From positions 1 through 5,877 of the forward strand of contig JALONY010000117.1 in the NCBI GenBank assembly GCA_025454715.1: 5,877 nucleotides of DNA. Reading direction: 5' to 3'. A model generated the notes under the pieces. It did not search any database. It worked only from the letters and a program-made list of their open reading frames with translations, and was not told the origin of the DNA. The translations under genes and the position numbers were made by a program. Numbering within the stretch: the stretch's first letter is position 1; each line of letters starts with the position of its first letter. This DNA comes from Anaerolineae bacterium. GTDB lineage: Bacteria; Chloroflexota; Anaerolineae; Aggregatilineales; Phototrophicaceae. Shown one piece after another: positions 1-4,331 of the stretch.

Positions 1-2109
1 TTCGCCGAGGGCGCGTATTTCGTGGCGTTGGCACCCCTCACCACCCCCAGCGCGTTGGTGCAGACGTTGGGGCACACGCTGGGCATGGACTTCACCCAAG
101 ACATCGACCCGCAAGCCCAGCTCCTCGATTATCTGCGCGGGCGCAACCTCTTGCTGGTGTTGGACAATTGGGAGCATCTGCCCAGCGGCCTGCCGATTTT
201 GCTGGAAATTTTGCAAACCGCCCAATCCGTCAAGGTCTTGGCCACCTCGCGGGTCAAGCTGTCGTTGCAAGGCGAGACGGTCTACACCTTGGACGGGCTG
301 GACTACCCCGACCGCCCCGACGCCAAAGCCGCCGAGACCGGCGCGGTCGAGTTGTTCGTGCAGGCGGCGCGGCGCGCCCTGCCGGTCTATGAGCTGACGC
401 CCGACCAATTGCCCGACGTGGTGACGCTGTGCCAAATCGTCGAGGGGATGCCGCTGGGCATCGAATTGGCCGCGTCGTGGGTGTCGGTGATTTCGGTGCG
501 CGAAATCGTGCACGAGATGCGCAGCAACCTCGACTTTTTGGCCACCGACGCGACCGGCATCCTCGACCGGCAGCGCAGCTTGCGCGCCGTGTTCGAATAT
601 TCGTGGCATTTGCTGAGCGAGGAAGAGCGCGCCGCTTTCGGGCGGATGGCGGTCTTTCGTGGGCGCTTCACCCGCGCCGCAGGCCAAGCCGTGACCGGTG
701 CCAGCATCCGCCAGATGATGGCGCTGGCCAATAAATCGCTGTTGCGGCGCGATGCCGACAGCGGGGCATATTACCTGCACGAGGTCAGCCGCCAATTCGC
801 CGAGGAAAAGCTGGAGCAGACCGGCGAGGCCGAGCAGGTGCGCGACGCCCACGCGCAACATTACCTCCAGACCATGGCGCGGGTGCGCCGCGACCTCGAG
901 GGGCGCCGACAACTGGACGTGCTGGACGAGATCGAGAGCGACCTCGACAATTTTCGTGTCGGCTGGCTGTGGGCGGCGCGGCGCGGCCTGACCGACGACA
1001 TCAACGCCGCGGCTTATGGCTTTAGCCTGTATTTCTTGTTGCGCGGCGAGCTGATGGCGGGCGCAGACCTGTTCACCGACACGGCGCGCATGTTGCGCGT
1101 GCGCCCGACCTCGCCCGAGCGTGACCGCGCTTATGGTGTGGCGTTGACGTGGCAGGCGGTGTTGATGGTGCTCTCGGCGCGAGACCCGCGCACCGCCCTG
1201 CCCGTTTTTCAGCAGGCGCGCCAGCTCATCCTGCCCGAGACCGACCCGTTTCATCACGCGGTCTTGCTGTTCGCCCAAGCCTTCCTCGAAATCGCCAACG
1301 GCAACCCCGCCCTCGCCCGCGATTTGTTCGCCCAAATCGCGGACTCGTTCGAGCGGTTGCAAGAGCCGTATCAACAAGCGATGGTCTACGCCAATTGGTC
1401 GCGCACCCATTGGTATCGTCTGCCGCCCGAACAAGCCGACCTGACGACCGCGTTGCGCCTGCTGGACGACGCCCAAACCGCGCTGGGCGACGACCCGGGG
1501 CTGTACGCCTATGCCTACATCCTGACCAACCGCGCCATGGTCGAGTCGATGTTGGGCATCGGGCAGGCCGAGGCGCACGCCCGCGAGGCGCTCTCGATGT
1601 ACCGCCGCCTGCGGAACATGTTCGGCGTCACCTCGGTGCTCAACAGCCTGACCATCATCGCGGTGCGCGGCCAGCGCTTGGACGATGCCCGCCGCTACGC
1701 TGCCGAGCATTTGCGCGTCCGGCGCGACATCGGCGGCGAGGTCGGTATCGTCAGCGCGTTGCTGGGGGCGGCGCGGGTCGAGATGGCGGCGGGTGCCGAG
1801 CAACGCGCCCGCGAGTACATCGCCGAGGCGGGGCGGGCGGCGCGCACGTTGGGCAGTGTGCGCTATCAGCTGGAGGTGTTGGTGATGTTCGCGCAATCCG
1901 AGGCCGAGCACGCCGAGGCGGAGTCGGCGGTGCGGATGGCGTCGTTCGTGCGTGATGCCGCCCAAGCCGACCCCCACCAACGCGAGCGCGCCGCCGCCAT
2001 CGTCGAGCGGATGCGCTTGTGGCTGGACGAGCGCACCTTGCAGGCCATCGACGACCAATCCCGCGACCAGCGCCTCGATGCGTTGATTTCGACCGTGGTG
2101 ATGGCCTAG
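1..2109 (+). CDS. NB-ARC/TPR signal-transduction ATPase (AfsR/LuxR-like STAND protein), 5' partial
   Basis: The frame is open from base 1 (FAEGAYFVALAPL) and continues without a start, so the gene begins outside the window; the GTG at 22 is only an internal valine. The visible order is that of a STAND/NB-ARC ATPase: Walker B-type LLLVLDN (148-168) followed by WEHL, the sensor motif LATSR (238-252), the GMPLGIELAA motif (445-474) and a winged-helix segment around SLRAVFEYSWHLLSEEE (577-627). From about base 920 to the stop the protein is helical, Ala/Arg/Leu-rich and TPR-like. The P-loop is expected just upstream. In this family ATP-dependent switching couples a ligand- or partner-sensing TPR tail to an N-terminal output domain. 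No C-terminal LuxR helix-turn-helix is present: the protein ends after the TPR region at STVVMA. Any DNA-binding (SARP/BTAD, XRE), kinase or cyclase domain would therefore be N-terminal and is unseen. Family assignment is firm; regulatory target is unknown. Confidence 0.93.
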   Translation, partial: FAEGAYFVALAPLTTPSALVQTLGHTLGMDFTQDIDPQAQLLDYLRGRNLLLVLDNWEHLPSGLPILLEILQTAQSVKVLATSRVKLSLQGETVYTLDGLDYPDRPDAKAAETGAVELFVQAARRALPVYELTPDQLPDVVTLCQIVEGMPLGIELAASWVSVISVREIVHEMRSNLDFLATDATGILDRQRSLRAVFEYSWHLLSEEERAAFGRMAVFRGRFTRAAGQAVTGASIRQMMALANKSLLRRDADSGAYYLHEVSRQFAEEKLEQTGEAEQVRDAHAQHYLQTMARVRRDLEGRRQLDVLDEIESDLDNFRVGWLWAARRGLTDDINAAAYGFSLYFLLRGELMAGADLFTDTARMLRVRPTSPERDRAYGVALTWQAVLMVLSARDPRTALPVFQQARQLILPETDPFHHAVLLFAQAFLEIANGNPALARDLFAQIADSFERLQEPYQQAMVYANWSRTHWYRLPPEQADLTTALRLLDDAQTALGDDPGLYAYAYILTNRAMVESMLGIGQAEAHAREALSMYRRLRNMFGVTSVLNSLTIIAVRGQRLDDARRYAAEHLRVRRDIGGEVGIVSALLGAARVEMAAGAEQRAREYIAEAGRAARTLGSVRYQLEVLVMFAQSEAEHAEAESAVRMASFVRDAAQADPHQRERAAAIVERMRLWLDERTLQAIDDQSRDQRLDALISTVVMA

Positions 2110-2126
2110 CCGACACTCCCCAGCGC

Positions 2127-2153
2127 GCCGCGCACTCTGTATAATGCCGCGCA
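2127..2153. repeat. 8-bp direct repeat GCCGCGCA flanking the -10 box
   Basis: GCCGCGCA occurs at 2127-2134 and again at 2146-2153, one copy on each side of the TATAAT box, with 19 bp between copy starts. The placement would suit binding of a regulator across the promoter. In such GC-rich DNA an 8-bp match can arise by chance, so a regulatory role is only a suggestion. Confidence 0.3.
2140..2145 (+). promoter_or_regulatory. Candidate sigma-70-type -10 box (TATAAT) for the EthD-xpt pair
   Basis: A perfect TATAAT lies in the 67-nt gap between the regulator gene's stop and the probable start of the EthD-like gene. It stands out in otherwise GC-rich sequence. No good -35 hexamer is seen 16-18 bp upstream (TCCCCA at the 17-bp position). 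Transcription would begin near 2152-2153, giving a leader of about 24 nt before the ATG at 2177. Confidence 0.6.
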
Positions 2154-2176
2154 TCATTCGTATGGACGACGCCGCC

Positions 2177-2503
2177 ATGTTCAAGCTCATGATCTTGTTT
2201 CGCCAGCCCACCGATACGGTACGCTTCGAGAACAGCTACAACGATTTGTTGGCGCTGATTGAGCGAATGCCGGGCATCTTGCGCCGACAAGTGGTGCACG
2301 TAACCGGCAGCCCGTCGGGCGTCTCGCCCTATTACCGCGTCTTGGAAGCGTACTTCGCCAGCCAAGACGTTTTGTTTTCTTCCCTGATGAGCAAGCAAGG
2401 GCAAGAGGCCGGTGCCGAATTGGGCAAGCTGCCGCTCGACACGTTCGAGGTGGTCTTCGCGGAGGTCTATGAGGAACAGGGCGGCTTTACACCCGGAGGG
2501 TAG
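2177..2503 (+). CDS. EthD-like dimeric alpha/beta-barrel (ferredoxin-fold) protein
   Basis: This 108-residue protein begins MFKLMILFRQP and continues with an amphipathic helix ending in the MPGILRRQV turn (residues 31-39), then YYRVLEAYF (52-60) and a C-terminal FEVVFAEVY strand (90-98). This is the layout of the EthD family, whose members usually form dimers with a small-molecule cavity and are often labelled 'EthD family reductase' without a known reaction. The histidine commonly found eight residues before the PG turn is Leu24 here, so EthD-type chemistry is doubtful. I chose the ATG at 2177 because it gives the usual family N-terminus and because the earlier in-frame ATG at 2144 overlaps the TATAAT box. 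An ATG at 2162 is also possible. The ribosome-binding site is weak (GGAC at 2164-2167). The gene ends 8 nt before xpt, so the two are probably co-transcribed. The specific function is unknown. Confidence 0.82.
   Translation: MFKLMILFRQPTDTVRFENSYNDLLALIERMPGILRRQVVHVTGSPSGVSPYYRVLEAYFASQDVLFSSLMSKQGQEAGAELGKLPLDTFEVVFAEVYEEQGGFTPGG
2495..2500 (+). promoter_or_regulatory. Ribosome-binding site of xpt inside the end of the EthD-like gene
   Basis: GGAGGG sits in the last two sense codons of the upstream gene, immediately before its TAG. It is 11 nt from the ATG at 2512 but only 2 nt from an in-frame GTG at 2503 that overlaps the TAG. The spacing favours the ATG as start and suggests that ribosomes finishing the upstream gene reinitiate on xpt. 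Confidence 0.65.
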
Positions 2504-2511
2504 TGCCAGCC

Positions 2512-3087
2512 ATGCAAGCCTTGAAAGACCGTATCGCCGCCGAAGGCCGCAACCTCGGCAACGGAATCCTGAAGGTAGACAGCATCCTCAACCACCAAAT
2601 CGACCCGGTGCTGATGATGCAGATGGGCGAGGAAATGGCCGCCCGCTTCGCCGGTCGCCAAATCGACCGCATCCTGACCGCCGAAATCTCCGGCATCGGG
2701 CCGGCCATCGCCACCGGTTATGTGTTGCGCGTGCCGGTGGTCTATGCGCGCAAAATCAAGCCCATCACCATGTCGGGGCCGGTCTTCCTCGAGACCGCGC
2801 CCAGCCACACCAAAGGCGTCAACGTCAACCTGCTGGTGGCCGCCGAGTTCTTGCACGAGGGCGAGAACGTCCTGATCATCGACGACTTCTTGGCCTCCGG
2901 CAAGACGTTGGCCGCGCTGGCGCGCATGGTCATCAGCGCCAAGGCCACGCCGGTCGGTGCGGGCTGCGTGATTGAGAAGACGTTCGAGAACGGGCGCGAG
3001 TTCATGCGCCAACAAGGCTTCGACTTCCAAATCGAGAGCCTCGCGGTGATTACCGCCATGGCCGACGGGAAGATTATCCTCGGCTAG
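2512..3087 (+). CDS. xpt: Xanthine phosphoribosyltransferase
   Basis: This cytoplasmic purine-salvage enzyme converts xanthine and PRPP to XMP and diphosphate, feeding the GMP branch. The 191-residue protein resembles Bacillus subtilis Xpt along its length. The start MQALKDRI and the block LKVDSILNHQIDP (residues 20-32) are family hallmarks, followed by EISGIGPAIATG (58-69) and VPVVYARK (74-81). The type I phosphoribosyltransferase PRPP-binding motif VLIIDDFLASGKT is at 120-132 and the conserved VIEKTF at 153-158. Length matches the family (about 190-195). An in-frame GTG at 2503 would add three residues (MPA) but lies too close to the GGAGGG, and homologues begin at the MxALK position, so I take the ATG. 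Unlike the well-known Firmicutes gene, it has no visible purine riboswitch and no adjacent purine permease; it follows the EthD-like gene and probably shares its promoter. Confidence 0.96.
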   Translation: MQALKDRIAAEGRNLGNGILKVDSILNHQIDPVLMMQMGEEMAARFAGRQIDRILTAEISGIGPAIATGYVLRVPVVYARKIKPITMSGPVFLETAPSHTKGVNVNLLVAAEFLHEGENVLIIDDFLASGKTLAALARMVISAKATPVGAGCVIEKTFENGREFMRQQGFDFQIESLAVITAMADGKIILG

Positions 3088-3104
3088 GCCGCCAGCCACC
3101 CCCA

Positions 3105-3133
3105 GCCCCTCTTCAACCCGCTTGGAGAGGGGT
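3105..3133. terminator. Hairpin between convergent genes: terminator or dispersed palindrome
   Basis: The left arm CCCCTCTTCAA (3106-3116) pairs with TTGGAGAGGGG (3122-3132) around a 5-nt loop CCCGC, with one U-G wobble; a further G-U pair can close the base (3105/3133). It sits 18 nt after the xpt stop. On the plus strand a pyrimidine-rich CTCTTTCCCC run follows at 3139-3148, which is not a clean U-tract; on the minus strand no U-tract follows. A second possible pairing joins GAGGGG (3127-3132) to CCCCTC (3145-3150). The position between convergent genes suits a two-way terminator. The CCCCAGCCCCTCT... style also resembles GC-rich palindromic repeats scattered in some bacterial genomes. Confidence 0.6.
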
Positions 3134-3148
3134 GCGCGCTCTTTCCCC

Positions 3149-3565
3149 TCACACCACCCCGCCGACCGCCGCCACCCCAATATGGGCGAGGCGGATGTCC
3201 TCGTCTTCCGGCAGGCCGCTCACCCCGACCGCCCCGACCAACGCGCCCTCGACGCGGATGGGCAGGCCGCCGCCCCACGTCACATAGCGCAGCTCGCCGA
3301 AATTGGTCATCGGGAAGCCCTCGGCGCGGGAGCGCTCGCCCAGCAGCTTGCTCGGGATGCCCTCGCGGGCGGCGGTATAGGCTTTGTTTTGGGCGATGGC
3401 GATGGGCGGCAGGCCGCAACCGTCCATCCGCAAGAAGGCCAGCAGTTCGCCGTGGCCATCGACCACGGCCACCGCCGCGCCTTGCCCTTTGCGCTCACAC
3501 TCGGCGCGGATGGCGTCGAGGATGGCTTGGGCGTCGGCATGAGAGAGTTCACGTAGGGTTTTCAT
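3149..3565 (-). CDS. GlcG/HbpS-family (DUF336) heme- or cofactor-binding protein
   Basis: The 138-residue protein has the GlcG/HbpS pattern: an N-terminal helix LSHADAQAILDAI (7-19), the strand pair AVAVVDGHGELLAFLRMDG (31-49), the helix IAIAQNKAYTAA (55-66), then GGGLPI (98-103) and VGAVGVSGLPEDED (110-123) before a final helix LAHIG. Length is normal for a stand-alone domain. Known relatives include the heme-binding HbpS of Streptomyces, GlcG in glycolate clusters and the C-terminal domain of PduO. No signal peptide is visible, so it is probably cytoplasmic. No glycolate or cobalamin genes adjoin it here, so no specific pathway can be assigned. It is the last gene of the minus-strand group, 34 nt after the His-rich gene, and converges on xpt. 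The ATG at 3565 gives the usual family start and has an AAGGA upstream. Confidence 0.92.
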   Translation of the reverse strand: MKTLRELSHADAQAILDAIRAECERKGQGAAVAVVDGHGELLAFLRMDGCGLPPIAIAQNKAYTAAREGIPSKLLGERSRAEGFPMTNFGELRYVTWGGGLPIRVEGALVGAVGVSGLPEDEDIRLAHIGVAAVGGVV

Positions 3566-3566
3566 C

Positions 3567-3594
3567 GGGTGTGGGGTTCCTTATGGGTGTGGGG
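3567..3594. repeat. Two copies of a 10-bp repeat around the ribosome-binding site of the GlcG/HbpS gene
   Basis: On the minus strand CCCCACACCC occurs at 3594-3585 and again at 3576-3567, with ATAAGGAA between. The two copies thus bracket the Shine-Dalgarno sequence, and the second ends 1 nt before the ATG. The 18-bp period suggests a small local duplication in the 34-nt intergenic gap. Confidence 0.55.
3578..3582 (-). promoter_or_regulatory. Ribosome-binding site of the GlcG/HbpS gene
   Basis: AAGGA on the minus strand lies 12 nt before the ATG at 3565, longer than the common 5-9 nt. The leader matches that of the next gene upstream except for five extra bases between Shine-Dalgarno and start, which explains the long spacing. 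Confidence 0.55.
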
Positions 3595-3599
3595 GGAGG

Positions 3600-4310
3600 T
3601 CAACCGTTCCAGCCGCCGGGCGCTTGTGCGACGCGCCCGATGCCGATGCGGGTGTAGTGCGGGTGCCAGTGGTCGTGATGCTCATAAATCTGCCAGCCGC
3701 CATAGCCGCTGACGCTATAAAAACGAACGTGTAGCGCGCCGTCGGGCGTGGCCTCGACGTGAGGGTGTAGCTCGGCGGGTGGTTGGGTCGCCCAGCGCCA
3801 CGCCTCAGGCGCGGGGCTGTCGTCATCGGTCGGCAACGCGGCGAGGATGGCATGATCCGACCACGCCCGCCCGTGGCGATACGCGCCCAGTTCACCCCAT
3901 GCGCGCACCAACAAGCTGGCACGCACGGCGTTTTCGGGGGTGTGGTCGGTCAGGTGGACGACCTCGTGAGGGTGCGCCAGCAGGCTGGGCGGGCGCGGCA
4001 CGCGGTCAACCGACGGCCAAGACCACGGCGGCGGGGCGCCGATGGGGCAATCCTCGGCGGGGGGCACCGGCGCGGCGGCAGGCAACCCCCACGTCACGCC
4101 CACCCCGCCGCCGCCCGTCCGCAGCACGTAGGTAATCAGTTTGACGGCGGGGGCGAGCTGCACGCCCTCGGTCGCCAGCACCAGCGCGGCGGGGTCGAAC
4201 CCGCTCAGCGACCAGCCTGACAATTCCGGCACGGGGAAGGCTTCGGACGCGGCTTCCAGCGGCTCACGCCACAGGGCGAGGGTCTCGAGGTCGAACGGGG
4301 TGACGGTCAT
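3600..4310 (-). CDS. Unrecognised His/Trp/Pro-rich protein
   Basis: I do not recognise this 236-residue protein. It has no signal peptide or clear membrane helix, so it is probably soluble. Residues 1-65 look like a folded alpha/beta segment (ELSGWSLSGFDPAALVLATEG; LITYVLRTG). Residues 75-115 are rich in proline, alanine and tryptophan. A helix follows at TPENAVRASLLVRAWGELG (124-142), preceded by HPHEVVHLTDH (113-123). The C-terminal part, HVRFYSVSGYGGWQIYEHH, leads into the cluster HHDHWHPH (211-218, bases 3657-3680). The histidines could bind a metal, but no known site pattern is evident. The sole cysteine is Cys88. The gene starts 21 nt after the stop of the metallopeptidase gene and has a good GAGGA ribosome-binding site, so co-expression is likely. 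A partner or immunity role for the metallopeptidase is possible, but rests on position only. That it is a real gene is supported by the RBS, the tight spacing and codon usage like its neighbours. Confidence 0.82.
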   Translation of the reverse strand: MTVTPFDLETLALWREPLEAASEAFPVPELSGWSLSGFDPAALVLATEGVQLAPAVKLITYVLRTGGGGVGVTWGLPAAAPVPPAEDCPIGAPPPWSWPSVDRVPRPPSLLAHPHEVVHLTDHTPENAVRASLLVRAWGELGAYRHGRAWSDHAILAALPTDDDSPAPEAWRWATQPPAELHPHVEATPDGALHVRFYSVSGYGGWQIYEHHDHWHPHYTRIGIGRVAQAPGGWNG

Positions 4311-4317
4311 CGGGGGT

Positions 4318-4322
4318 TCCTC
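4318..4322 (-). promoter_or_regulatory. Ribosome-binding site of the His-rich gene
   Basis: GAGGA on the minus strand lies 7 nt before the ATG at 4310, standard spacing, and supports that start. It lies in the 21-nt gap after the metallopeptidase stop. Confidence 0.7.
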
Positions 4323-4331
4323 ACGGTGGGC

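Noticed and set aside
22..24. GTG as the start of the NB-ARC/TPR protein
   Set aside because: The frame is open to base 1 with family-like residues (FAEGAYF) before it and the P-loop is missing, so the start lies upstream of the window.
1149..1955. Alternative plus-strand frame inside the TPR region
   Set aside because: Arg/Ala/Gly-rich frame-shifted reading of the regulator; the main frame continues intact to its stop, so there is no frameshift.
2110..2176. Purine riboswitch ahead of the EthD-xpt pair
   Set aside because: The gap is only 67 nt, of which about 24 nt would be transcribed from the TATAAT promoter, too short for the aptamer.
1751..2404. Minus-strand open frame across the regulator's end and the EthD-like gene
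   Set aside because: Arg/Pro/Ala-rich shadow spanning two real plus-strand genes; no RBS and no recognisable domain.
2467..3180. Long open frame on the minus strand opposite xpt
   Set aside because: It lies antisense to the firmly identified xpt, has biased Gly/Asp/His composition typical of GC-rich antisense frames, and matches no family.
3122..3556. Plus-strand open frame opposite the GlcG/HbpS gene
   Set aside because: The minus-strand frame has clear GlcG/HbpS motifs; the antisense product has none.
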